A DNA stretch of 64,000 nucleotides. Source: Halomonas sp. THAF5a. Its GTDB lineage: Bacteria > Pseudomonadota > Gammaproteobacteria > Pseudomonadales > Halomonadaceae. The translations under genes were made by a program, and so were the position numbers. Each line of letters begins with the position of its first letter. The stretch's first letter is position 1. Below are positions 1 to 6,996 of this stretch, piece by piece. Under the pieces are notes generated by a model. It worked only from the letters and a program-made list of their open reading frames with translations, was not told where the DNA came from and searched no databases. The stretch is taken from NCBI RefSeq assembly GCF_009363755.1, contig NZ_CP045417.1:1302001-1366000 (forward strand). Reading direction: 5' to 3'.

Positions 1-479
1 AGGGCGCCGTCCTCGACGGGCCCGCCCGTGAGCTTGCCGATGCCGTAGCGGCGAATGTCGGCGAGCCAACGGCGCTTGACGGCGTCGTCACTGCCCAGGG
101 CCTTGATGTCGGCGGTGGGCAGGCGCTCGGCCAGCGAGGCGTCCCAGGTCTCGCGGTGCGCGTCGAGCCACCCGCGGCGGGCGGGCGGTTCGCGATCATA
201 GGCATGTTGCCAGAGCCAGGCGCCCTCGAAGGCGAACTCCCGCGCCTCCGGGGCCATGGCCACGATCAGGCGTCCCGCCTCGACCCGCGCCTCGGTCAGC
301 CGGAGGGTGGCGGGGATATCGGCGAGGCTGATCAGGCGTTGGCCGTTGTCGGGGGAGCGGGTGGCGGAGTCCTGGGCGTTGTCGCGCAGCCAGACGCCAT
401 GGAAGCGGCGTCGTTCGCCCTGCTGGAAGGTCAGCAGGACGGCCTGGCCGTGGTCGATCAGTTCGGCGGTCTCGAGCAT
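1..479 (-). CDS. Gamma-butyrobetaine hydroxylase-like protein, N-terminal part (partial)
   Basis: The gene runs off the left edge; only the N-terminal ~159 residues are present. They contain the GBBH-like N-terminal domain signature (FHGVWLRDNAQDS, then NGQRLISLADIP), which precedes the Fe(II)/2-oxoglutarate TauD/TfdA dioxygenase domain in gamma-butyrobetaine and trimethyllysine hydroxylases and in TmpA. The catalytic HxD...H region lies outside the window. I chose the ATG at 479 because GGAGAG sits six bases upstream; an in-frame ATG at 491 has no ribosome binding site. It is divergent from the LysR gene at 585, which may regulate it. The substrate is probably a quaternary ammonium compound, but whether it is gamma-butyrobetaine or a phosphonate analogue cannot be told from this fragment. 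Confidence 0.8.
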   Translation of the reverse strand, partial: MLETAELIDHGQAVLLTFQQGERRRFHGVWLRDNAQDSATRSPDNGQRLISLADIPATLRLTEARVEAGRLIVAMAPEAREFAFEGAWLWQHAYDREPPARRGWLDAHRETWDASLAERLPTADIKALGSDDAVKRRWLADIRRYGIGKLTGGPVEDGA

Positions 480-584
480 GGGGCTCTCCATGACACTGTG
501 AGATGGATGGATGCCTGGCCATTTGACGTCGCCGATGGCATAACGACAATCAACAGTTTTTGGGGTGAGAGGTGAAAATTTCTT

Positions 585-1481
585 ATGGCTGAATCCACCG
601 CCCTGCTGCCCTCGCTGGAGTGGGTCCGGGTCTTCGAAGCGGCGGCGCGGCTGGGCAGCTTCACCGCCGCGGCCCGAGAGCTGGGGCTGACCCAGGCCGC
701 CGTCAGCCAGCGCATCCGGCATCTGGAGGAGCGGCTCGGGGTGTCGCTGTTCGAGCGCCAGGCGCGGGGAGTGACGCTGTCGCTGCAGGGCGAGGCCTGG
801 CTGCCCCATGTGCAGCAGGCGCTAGAGCGGCTGACCCACAGCGCCGACAGCCTCTTCGCGGCGCCCCGCACCCGGCTCAGCCTGATGGCCTCGGCCTCGC
901 TGATCGAACTCTGGATCGTGCCCCGCCTGGCCGAGCTGCAGGCCGCGCTGCCCCGGCGACAGCTCGTCCTTTCCACCATGCACCGCTGGCCGGACTACGC
1001 CCAGGCGGAGGCCGACCTGGACATTCGCTTCGGCGAGGGCGACTGGCCGGAGCGGGTCAGCCATCGGCTGTTCGGCGAGGTGCTCACGCCGATGGCGACG
1101 CCCGAGCTGCTGGCCGGCGTCGATGACTGGCGGTGCCTGCCGCGTATCGCCGTGGCCGGGCCACGGCTGGGGTGGCGGGAGTGGGATCAGCGCCGGGAAC
1201 CGGGCCCCGGCCCCATGCCGGTGCTGCGCCTGGACAGCCTGACCCAGGCCCTGAGCGCCGCCGAGGCCGGTGTGGGGGTGCTGCTGGGCTCGCTGCCCCT
1301 CTGCCGGGCGACCCTCGAGGCCGGGCGACTGCAGCGCGCGAGCCCCGAGGCGCTGCCCATGGCCGAGGGCTACTGGCTGACCCGGCGCAGCGACCGCCCC
1401 GCCGGCCGCGAGGTCGAGCGCGTGCTGGCGGTCCTGCGCCCCGGGGGAGCGTCCGCCCACGCGGACGCTGAGAACGGCTAG
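585..1481 (+). CDS. LysR-family transcriptional regulator (GcvA-like)
   Basis: A 298-aa LysR regulator with an N-terminal winged helix-turn-helix (about residues 10-70: EWVRVFEAAARLGSF, then LTQAAVSQRIRHLEERLG) and a substrate-binding domain starting near residue 95. The domain layout and the VSQRIRHLE/LFERQARGVTLS region resemble the GcvA/AmpR branch. The start has a GAGAGGTG ribosome site upstream. It is divergent from the GBBH-like dioxygenase and converges on tmpB, overlapping the tmpB 3' end by four bases. The likely role is control of the flanking quaternary-amine or phosphonate dioxygenase genes; this is inference from position. Confidence 0.85.
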   Translation: MAESTALLPSLEWVRVFEAAARLGSFTAAARELGLTQAAVSQRIRHLEERLGVSLFERQARGVTLSLQGEAWLPHVQQALERLTHSADSLFAAPRTRLSLMASASLIELWIVPRLAELQAALPRRQLVLSTMHRWPDYAQAEADLDIRFGEGDWPERVSHRLFGEVLTPMATPELLAGVDDWRCLPRIAVAGPRLGWREWDQRREPGPGPMPVLRLDSLTQALSAAEAGVGVLLGSLPLCRATLEAGRLQRASPEALPMAEGYWLTRRSDRPAGREVERVLAVLRPGGASAHADAENG

Positions 1482-2065
1482 AGTTCCAGCGGATATTCCG
1501 TGCCGATCACCGCCGGGTCGAAGGGCTGGCGCGAGAAGACGCGGCGCAGCATCGGCTCGAAGTGCTCGAGGGGCGGGGTCGGGTAGTCCGGGTCGAAGGC
1601 GGCCTGGTCGTAGCGCTCGCAGAATTCGACGCAGCTCTGGTAGCAGGGGTGGTCCCGGTAGCGGTCGCGCGCGTTCGGGTCCATGCCGAAGTGGTGGGCG
1701 AAGTAGTAGGTCTGGAAGAGGCCGTGGTGGTGGACCACCCAAGTCACCTCGCCGCGCACGTAGGGGCGGATGATCGAGGCGGCGAGCTGGGAGTGGTTGT
1801 AGGGCGCCAGGTCGTCGCCCAGGTCGTGGAGCAGGGCGCCGACGATGATGTCCTCGTCGGCGCCGTCGGCCTCGGCCCGGGCGGCCGACTGCAGCGAGTG
1901 CTCCAGCCGGGTCACCTGGTAGCCGCTCAGGCTGTGCTCCAGCCCGCGCAGCGCGTCCAGCAGGCGATCCACCAGCCCCTCGTTGAACTGCGCTTCCAGC
2001 CCCTCGAGGAAGAGGTACTCTTCCCGGGTGCCGTCCTGCATCTGGCGAAATGCGACCTGTTCCAT
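1478..2065 (-). CDS. tmpB: TmpB/PhnZ-type HD-domain mixed-valent di-iron oxygenase
   Basis: A 195-aa HD-domain protein. The core LEHSLQSA (H56) ... ALLHDLGDD (H80-D81) ... VHHHG (H112-114) matches the metal-binding pattern of PhnZ and TmpB, Fe(II)/Fe(III) oxygenases that cleave the C-P bond of an alpha-hydroxyphosphonate with O2. TmpB converts 1-hydroxy-2-(trimethylammonio)ethylphosphonate to glycine betaine and phosphate. The ATG follows the tmpA stop codon directly (TGAATG), with the GGAGG site inside the end of tmpA, so the two are translationally coupled. The pairing with a GBBH-like dioxygenase is what favours TmpB over PhnZ, whose partner is the shorter PhnY. Such genes are often mis-annotated as phosphohydrolases or myo-inositol oxygenase-like proteins. 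Confidence 0.75.
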   Translation of the reverse strand: MEQVAFRQMQDGTREEYLFLEGLEAQFNEGLVDRLLDALRGLEHSLSGYQVTRLEHSLQSAARAEADGADEDIIVGALLHDLGDDLAPYNHSQLAASIIRPYVRGEVTWVVHHHGLFQTYYFAHHFGMDPNARDRYRDHPCYQSCVEFCERYDQAAFDPDYPTPPLEHFEPMLRRVFSRQPFDPAVIGTEYPLEL

Positions 2066-3199
2066 TCAGGCGACCTCCTCGATCGATTCACGGTGTTTCA
2101 AAAGAGTGGCGAAGCGCTCCCGCGGGCCGTCGCTGTCGAGATAGCAGCCCTGCAGGTGGCGACGCCCCTCATGGCTGTCGTAGCTGGTGCGGCCATGCAG
2201 CACCCGGCTGTTATCGAAGAGCATCAGCTCGCCGGCCGCAAGGGCGAAGCGCCGCTCATAGGCGGGGTCGGAGAAGAGCTCGCCGAGGCGCTGCCGGGCG
2301 GCGTGGAAGACGCGGGTCTCGGCGTCACAGAGCAGCGGCAGGGCGTCGAGGCGCGGGCTGTAGTGGACCCCGGTCGGCTGGCCGTCATCGTCGCTCTGGA
2401 TCATGGCGCGGTGGGTGACGAGCTCGGTGCCGGCATCGACGAAGCGAAAGCGCACCGGGGTGGTCTTGAGCAGCGCATAGCCCTCGGGGGACTCGTGGCG
2501 CAGCCGCTCGAGCACCTTGAGGCTGTCGACCAGGGTCGAGAGCCCGCCCCGGGTCTCGTTGATCAGGCAGTGCAGCAGCTGGATGCCCGGCACCGGCGTG
2601 CGGTAGGGGTTGTCGGTGTGCGGGCCGAGCGCCACGCTGCGATAGGCCAGGTCGTTGCCGCTCGGCCGCGAGTAGACCTCGAAGTAGCGGCCGAAGTTGG
2701 TCTCCTTGACGTAGCCGAAGTGGCGGCCGACCTCGAGGATACGCTCGGGGTCGGTGGGCACGCCCGTCAGCACCAGGTGGCCCAGGCGCAGGTAGGCGTC
2801 CAGGGCGGCCCAGAAGTAGGCCGGCTCGTCGCGCACCCGGGGCCAGTCGAAGCGCACGCGCGCCGGGTCCAGCTGTGAGTCCCAGGGCTCGGCGGCGGGG
2901 AAGGTGGCGGCGTCGTCGAGCTCGTCGGCCAGCACGCGCAGGTCGTAGGTCTCGCGATGGCCGTCGCTGAAGGCGAGCGTCGCGTGGTCCTCGTCGACGC
3001 GCGTGGCCTCGGTCAGCGTCAGCGCCGTGTCGATGGCGTGGGAGTCGAACAGGCGCTGCTGGGTCATCGGCTCCAGCTGGTCGGGCGACTGGGTGCGCTC
3101 GCGAAGCCACAGCGGGCTGAGCGCCCGCGAGGCCTCGCCGCGCACGAGGCGGATCGCCGGCGGCTGCTCATGAATGTCGAACGCGGGGCGGGTGGGCAT
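2066..3199 (-). CDS. tmpA: TmpA-type Fe(II)/2-oxoglutarate dioxygenase (GBBH-like)
   Basis: A 377-aa protein with a GBBH-like N-terminal domain (about residues 15-95) and a TauD/TfdA dioxygenase domain. Iron ligands are visible: H194-x-D196 in GPHTDNPYR and distal H335 in SRVLHGRTSYD; R346 is a candidate 2-oxoglutarate ligand. In characterised systems TmpA hydroxylates C1 of N,N,N-trimethyl-2-aminoethylphosphonate, giving the substrate of TmpB. The ATG at 3199 is chosen because GAGG lies nine bases upstream; the ATG at 3208 abuts GAGG with no spacing. A longer in-frame ATG exists at 3301, but the added N-terminus looks non-coding. It could instead be a true gamma-butyrobetaine hydroxylase, but the coupled HD oxygenase argues for phosphonate catabolism. 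Confidence 0.75.
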   Translation of the reverse strand: MPTRPAFDIHEQPPAIRLVRGEASRALSPLWLRERTQSPDQLEPMTQQRLFDSHAIDTALTLTEATRVDEDHATLAFSDGHRETYDLRVLADELDDAATFPAAEPWDSQLDPARVRFDWPRVRDEPAYFWAALDAYLRLGHLVLTGVPTDPERILEVGRHFGYVKETNFGRYFEVYSRPSGNDLAYRSVALGPHTDNPYRTPVPGIQLLHCLINETRGGLSTLVDSLKVLERLRHESPEGYALLKTTPVRFRFVDAGTELVTHRAMIQSDDDGQPTGVHYSPRLDALPLLCDAETRVFHAARQRLGELFSDPAYERRFALAAGELMLFDNSRVLHGRTSYDSHEGRRHLQGCYLDSDGPRERFATLLKHRESIEEVA

Positions 3200-3364
3200 G
3201 ACGGGCATCCTCGTATGGCGTCGATCATCGGGCTGTCGATCGCCGGCATGGTGGGCGTCGCGCCGCTCGCGGGGTAGGGCCGCGGCCTTATCGCCCGCCA
3301 TGCATTTTTCTTATGCCCCTCACGACAGCTCCTCAGGCCGACCCCTCGTCCAGGGCCTTCGCCG

Positions 3365-3580
3365 TCATTGCGGAGCGCGTCGCCCCTTGGGGCTTCTGGG
3401 CCGTGGTGCGCCCGACCGGTGCCGAGCGCCGCGCTGCGCCTCGAGGATGGCGTCATTACGCAACTCCGGACGCACGATGTCGTCCTCGGCGAGCAGGGCG
3501 GCCAGCGCGCGGCGGCGGGTGACGCCGGCGGCGGCCGGGGTCTGAGCGAAAGTCTGGGAGGTGGTCGTGCGGTAGGTCAT
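3365..3580 (-). CDS. Small hypothetical protein (71 aa) behind tandem SAM-II-like riboswitches
   Basis: I do not recognise this protein. The ATG at 3580 has a good GGAGA site five bases upstream and begins MTYRTTTSQTFAQ. The C-terminal third is rich in Arg, Pro and Gly. It is the first ORF after two SAM-II-like elements on the same strand, which normally precede methionine or SAM synthesis genes, so it may be a truncated gene, a leader-like ORF or a new small member of that regulon. TmpA starts 166 bases downstream with no obvious terminator between, so both could be on one transcript. Codon use near the end is not convincing. Confidence 0.45.
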   Translation of the reverse strand: MTYRTTTSQTFAQTPAAAGVTRRRALAALLAEDDIVRPELRNDAILEAQRGARHRSGAPRPRSPKGRRAPQ

Positions 3581-3653
3581 GATCGTCTCCGGTTCCCCTG
3601 ACATTGGACGGGATGGTTCGGCCAGCGCCGACCCAGGGGAGAGGAGTCGCACG

Positions 3654-3708
3654 CCGCTTTAGCTGCATTTCTATGCCGCCCGCAAGTTGGTGCTTAAATC
3701 GGCGGCGG
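3654..3708 (-). promoter_or_regulatory. SAM-II-like riboswitch, promoter-distal copy
   Basis: Read on the minus strand, P1 is GCCGCC (3706-3701) pairing with GGCGGC (3680-3675). Between them lies the GAUUUAAG...CUUGC loop, and downstream is AAAUGCAGCUAAAGC (3670-3656). These are the conserved SAM-II blocks (GAUUUA, UUGC, AAAUG-N-AGCUAAA). It differs from the other copy in P1 (GCCGCC/GGCGGC against AGCGCC/GGCGCU) while pairing is kept, which is covariation support for the structure. The start codon of the small ORF lies about 75 bases downstream. I assigned it by memory of the consensus, not by a covariance model. Confidence 0.75.
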
Positions 3709-3725
3709 CCCGGGGGCCGGGCAAT

Positions 3726-3756
3726 AAAAAACCCGCTTTGCAGGTGCTAAAGCGGG
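3726..3756 (-). terminator. Intrinsic terminator of the first riboswitch
   Basis: On the minus strand CCCGCUUU (3756-3749) pairs with AAAGCGGG (3739-3732), followed by six U (3731-3726). The 5' arm contains GCUUUAGC (3753-3746), exactly complementary to GCUAAAGC (3775-3768) in the conserved 3' core of the upstream riboswitch. Terminator and antiterminator are therefore mutually exclusive. Ligand binding would sequester the core and free the terminator, giving SAM-dependent shut-off. Confidence 0.75.
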
Positions 3757-3765
3757 CCTCTGGCG

Positions 3766-3820
3766 GCGCTTTAGCGGCATTTGTAGAGCGCCCGCAAGCT
3801 GGGAATCAAATCGGCGCTGA
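3766..3820 (-). promoter_or_regulatory. SAM-II-like riboswitch, promoter-proximal copy
   Basis: On the minus strand P1 is AGCGCC (3818-3813) pairing with GGCGCU (3792-3787). The loop holds GAUUUGAU...CUUGC, and the 3' core is AAAUGCCGCUAAAGC (3782-3768). All SAM-II hallmark blocks are present in the right order and spacing. It is followed within 12 bases by the terminator at 3756-3726. The element starts at about the transcription start predicted from the promoter at 3854-3825. Confidence 0.75.
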
Positions 3821-3824
3821 CCGA

Positions 3825-3854
3825 AGCATAGGCTCCGCCTCGCCCCAATGTAAA
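3825..3854 (-). promoter_or_regulatory. Sigma-70 promoter for the tandem riboswitch leader
   Basis: On the minus strand TTTACA (3854-3849) and TATGCT (3830-3825) are separated by 18 bases. Transcription would begin near 3819-3817, at the 5' edge of the first riboswitch. The fit to the RNA element makes this assignment more credible than the boxes alone. Confidence 0.55.
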
Positions 3855-3975
3855 GCGCCGAGGCTACCGGGAAGCCGGAAGAGCAGGCCGCCTGGCGCCC
3901 TTCGATGGCGGCACGCGGCGTCTTGGCAATCAATTAACATGATAACGATTAGCCGGGGTGGCCAACGGGCGGTCG

Positions 3976-3996
3976 TTACTAGTAAACTGGTCTAAT
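3976..3996 (+). promoter_or_regulatory. Possible operator/promoter of the nemA-like gene
   Basis: A perfect 10-bp palindrome TTACTAGTAA (3976-3985) is followed by CTGGTCTAAT. GGTCTA resembles one half of the NemR/AcuR-type TAGACC...GGTCTA operator, but the other half is degenerate, and TCTAAT could be a -10 box. It lies 60-80 bases before the oxidoreductase start. Confidence 0.3.
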
Positions 3997-4054
3997 CAAG
4001 ACGGGCGGCGAGGCGCCGACCCCGGATTCGAACCCTCGAGGAGGACCATACCGC

Positions 4055-5173
4055 ATGGCGTACGAGACCCTGCTGACTCCGACCCGCCTGGGCAGCCTGG
4101 CGCTGCCCAACCGCATCCTGATGGCGCCGCTGACCCGGGCGCGCACGCCCGACAGCGTCCCTGGCGCGCTGCAGGAGGCCTACTATGGCCAGCGCGCCGG
4201 CGCCGGCCTGATCATCAGCGAGGCGACCAACATCTCGCCCACGGCCAGGGGCTATGTCTATACCCCCGGCATCTGGACCGATGAGCAGGAAGCCGGCTGG
4301 AAGGGCGTCGTGGAGGCCGTGCACGCCAAGGGTGGGCGCATGGCCCTGCAGCTGTGGCACGTGGGGCGCGTCTCCCACGAGATGGTGCAGCCCGAGGGCC
4401 AGGCGCCGGTGGCGCCGAGCGCGCTCAAGGGCGAGGGGGCGCAGTGCTTCGTCGAGTTTCCCGACGGCAGCGCCGGTCGTCACGAGACCAGCACCCCGCG
4501 GGCGCTCGAGACCGACGAGATTCCCGGCATCGTCGAGGACTACCGTCAGGCGGCGATCCGCGCCAAGCGGGCCGGCTTCGACATGGTCGAGGTGCACGCC
4601 GCCAACGCCTACCTGCTCAACCAGTTCCTGGCCACCGGCACCAACCGGCGCACCGATCGCTACGGCGGTTCGATCGAGAACCGCGCCCGCTTCCCGCTGG
4701 AGGTGGTCGATGCGGTGGCCGAGGTGTTCGGTCCCGCGCGCACCGGCATTCGCCTGACCCCCTTCATCGAGATCTTCGGCCTGACCGACGACGAGCCCGA
4801 AGAAATGGCCTTCTACCTGATGGAGGAGCTCTCCCGGCGCGGCCTGGCCTACGTGCACGTCAACGAGCCCGACTGGGCCGGCGGCGACGTCAAGTTCAGC
4901 GACGACTTCCGTCGCGCCCTGCGCGAGCGCTTTTCCGGCAGCCTGATCTTCTGCGGCCACTACGACGCCGAGCGCGCCCAGCGGATCATCGATGAGGGGA
5001 TCGCCGACGCGGTGGCGATCGGGCGTCCCTATATCGCCAACCCGGACCTGGTCGAGCGCTTCCGCGTCGGCGCCGCGCTCAACGAGCCGAACCCCGAGAC
5101 GTTCTACGGCGGCGACGCGACCGGTTACACCGACTATCCGTTCCTGGACAACGGGTACGATCGCCACGGTTGA
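4055..5173 (+). CDS. nemA: Old Yellow Enzyme family flavin oxidoreductase (N-ethylmaleimide reductase type)
   Basis: A 372-aa TIM-barrel FMN enzyme that reduces activated C=C bonds (enals, maleimides, nitro esters) with NAD(P)H in the cytoplasm. Family signatures are MAPLTRARTPDSVP near the N-terminus, the catalytic VHAANAYLLNQF with the HxxN substrate-binding pair, and TNRRTDRYGGSIENRARF. The GRPYIANPDLVERF motif near residue 340 contacts the FMN phosphate. The start has GAGGAGG ten bases upstream. It is monocistronic, closed by a strong terminator. E. coli nemA is controlled by a TetR regulator (NemR); no regulator gene is adjacent here. The family is certain; the orthology implied by nemA is likely. 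Confidence 0.88.
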   Translation: MAYETLLTPTRLGSLALPNRILMAPLTRARTPDSVPGALQEAYYGQRAGAGLIISEATNISPTARGYVYTPGIWTDEQEAGWKGVVEAVHAKGGRMALQLWHVGRVSHEMVQPEGQAPVAPSALKGEGAQCFVEFPDGSAGRHETSTPRALETDEIPGIVEDYRQAAIRAKRAGFDMVEVHAANAYLLNQFLATGTNRRTDRYGGSIENRARFPLEVVDAVAEVFGPARTGIRLTPFIEIFGLTDDEPEEMAFYLMEELSRRGLAYVHVNEPDWAGGDVKFSDDFRRALRERFSGSLIFCGHYDAERAQRIIDEGIADAVAIGRPYIANPDLVERFRVGAALNEPNPETFYGGDATGYTDYPFLDNGYDRHG

Positions 5174-5212
5174 TCGCCCCGCGTTGCGAAGTCCTTTAGC
5201 TTGGCTGTTTTT

Positions 5213-5237
5213 GCCCCCTCCTCGAGGGGGCTTTTTT
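5213..5237 (+). terminator. Intrinsic terminator after nemA
   Basis: GCCCCCTC (5213-5220) pairs with GAGGGGGC (5224-5231) across a CTC loop, followed by six T (5232-5237). It is a strong rho-independent terminator 40 bases after the nemA stop. Confidence 0.85.
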
Positions 5238-5270
5238 GTGGTCTCGGGAGGATGCCTCTGTCGGTTTGGG

Positions 5271-5326
5271 GCGAGTCGTGAAGGGTGATTCGTGAAGGGT
5301 GATTCGTGAAGGGCGAGTCGTGAAAG
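5271..5326. repeat. Four tandem 14-nt repeats
   Basis: Four consecutive 14-base units of the form G(C/T)GA(G/T)TCGTGAA(G/A)G. Units 2 and 3 are identical, and units 1 and 4 differ at few positions. They lie between the nemA terminator and the 3' end of ccoG. I see no coding role. Confidence 0.8.
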
Positions 5327-5343
5327 GCGATCGGCAGGGGCCC

Positions 5344-6771
5344 TCAGCGCGGGGCGACCGGTCCGAGGAAGCGCGTCTCGCGCTCGATCGCCAGCGCGGC
5401 GTCGCCGGCGGCGACGCGCAGCGTGACGGCCTGGCTCGGCCGGGTCAGGGCCTCGGCGTCGGCCTCGAGGGCGATACGCCAGCGCTGGGTGGCGCCCGCG
5501 GGCACTTCCATCGCCTCGGGGCCGGCCAGGGCGAGGGTCGGCAGGCCGGTCGCCTCGAGGTGGAAGCGGTGCGCCCGATCGTCCTGGTTGCGCAGGGTCA
5601 GGGTGTAGTGGTTGACGACGCGCCCCTCCGCGACCTGGGTGAAGAGCCGCTGGCGGTCGCGTTCGATCTCGAACTGCAGGGGCGTGCGCTCGACCATGAA
5701 CGCCACCATCAGGCCGATCATCACGACGAGCCCGGCGGCGTAGCCCGCCAGCTGGGGGCGCAGGAGGCGCGAGGCCCGGCCGGCCAGGGCGTGCTCGGTG
5801 GTGTAGCGTACCAGGCCGCGCGGCTTGCCGAGGCGCGTCATGACGTCGTCGCAGGCATCGATGCAGGCGGCGCACCCAATGCATTCGTACTGCAGGCCGT
5901 CTCGGATGTCGATGCCGGTGGGGCAGACCTGCACGCACAGCTCGCAGTCGATGCAGTCGCCCGCCGGCGCGCTCTGGCCATCGGCCTTGTGCCGGCGCTC
6001 GCGGCGCGGCTCGCCCCGGGCGGCGTCGTAGGAGACGATCAGGGTGTTTGGATCGAACATCACCGACTGGAAGCGGGCGTAGGGGCACATGTGCAGGCAC
6101 ACCTGCTCGCGCAGCCAGCCCGCGTTGAGGTAGGTGAACAGCGTGAAGAAGCCGATCCAGAACAGCGCCCAGGGGCCGGACTCCAGGCGTGCCAGGTCGA
6201 CGACCAGCTCGCGGATCGGCGTGAAGTAGCCGACGAAGGTCAGGCCGGTGACGAAGGCGATGGCAAGCCAGGCGCCGTGCTTGGCGGCCTTGCGCCACAG
6301 GTCGTCGAGGCGTCGGGGCGAGCGGTCGCGGCGCATCCGCCGATGCCGCGGGCCCTCGAGGCGATGCTCGAACCAGAGGAACAGGAAGGTCCAGACGCTC
6401 TGTGGGCAGGCGTAGCCGCACCAGACGCGCCCGGCGAGCATGGTGATCAGGAAGAGGCCGAAGGCGCAGACGATCAGCAGCCAGGCCAGCAGGATGAAGT
6501 CCTGGGGGAAGAAGGTGGCGCTGAAGAGGTGGAACTCGCGGCTCGGCAGGTCGAACCAGACGAGGGGACGATCTCCCCAGGGGATCCAGGGCAGCCCGAG
6601 GTAGAGCGCCATCAGCGCCCAGTTCGCGCGGCGGCGCAGGCGCTGGAAGACGCCCTTGACCTCGCGAACATGGAAGCGCGAGTGCGGGGCGGGCCTCGGG
6701 GACGCGGCGGGGTCGTGGCGACCGACCCCGTCCTCGGACGTCAGGTCGTGGAGGGGGATGCGTTGCTTCAT
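5344..6771 (-). CDS. ccoG: Cytochrome c oxidase accessory protein CcoG (RdxA/FixG family)
   Basis: A 475-aa membrane ferredoxin-like protein that supports copper delivery to and assembly of cbb3-type cytochrome oxidase. Several membrane spans are visible (about residues 50-70, 85-110, 165-185, 200-220 and a later one near 345-365). GRVWCGYACPQSVWTF and CLHMCPYARFQS are typical of the family. Two 4Fe-4S motifs follow: CIDCELCVQVCPTG and CIGCAACIDACDDV. The C-terminal domain (about 375-475) is the Ig-like periplasmic region. No ccoNOPQ or ccoS genes are next to it. The gene has its own upstream intergenic region, shared with the divergent MocR gene. Confidence 0.92.
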   Translation of the reverse strand: MKQRIPLHDLTSEDGVGRHDPAASPRPAPHSRFHVREVKGVFQRLRRRANWALMALYLGLPWIPWGDRPLVWFDLPSREFHLFSATFFPQDFILLAWLLIVCAFGLFLITMLAGRVWCGYACPQSVWTFLFLWFEHRLEGPRHRRMRRDRSPRRLDDLWRKAAKHGAWLAIAFVTGLTFVGYFTPIRELVVDLARLESGPWALFWIGFFTLFTYLNAGWLREQVCLHMCPYARFQSVMFDPNTLIVSYDAARGEPRRERRHKADGQSAPAGDCIDCELCVQVCPTGIDIRDGLQYECIGCAACIDACDDVMTRLGKPRGLVRYTTEHALAGRASRLLRPQLAGYAAGLVVMIGLMVAFMVERTPLQFEIERDRQRLFTQVAEGRVVNHYTLTLRNQDDRAHRFHLEATGLPTLALAGPEAMEVPAGATQRWRIALEADAEALTRPSQAVTLRVAAGDAALAIERETRFLGPVAPR

Positions 6772-6857
6772 GTCGGTATCCAGAGGGGCAGGCGAGCGGT
6801 GGCCGCACTATGCGCGCGGGGTAGAGCGCATAACAGACTCAGATCGTCGGCAAAAAA

Positions 6858-6877
6858 CCGGATCAGATGATCACCGG
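6858..6877. promoter_or_regulatory. Inverted repeat between ccoG and the MocR gene
   Basis: GATCA (6861-6865) and TGATC (6868-6872) form a perfect inverted repeat with a 2-base centre, inside a wider CCGG...CCGG frame. It could be an operator for the divergent genes. It does not fit the FNR consensus. Confidence 0.3.
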
Positions 6878-6996
6878 CCGCCCTGTGACAAAGGTTTACG
6901 CTGTACGGTGGCCTTCATCGGAAAACGCGACTGTTTTCACGGCCGGGACTCGGCTGGGGTAAGCTGTCGGACCCTGACGCGCCGGAAGTTGAGCCG

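Noticed and set aside
4022..4036. A TPsiC-arm-like sequence (GGGTTCGAATCC on the minus strand), suggesting a tRNA end.
   Set aside because: The bases upstream on the minus strand lie in the nemA start region and give no acceptor, D or anticodon arms. It is probably chance.
6858..6877. An FNR/ANR box controlling ccoG.
   Set aside because: The inverted repeat does not match TTGAT-N4-ATCAA; kept only as an unassigned repeat.
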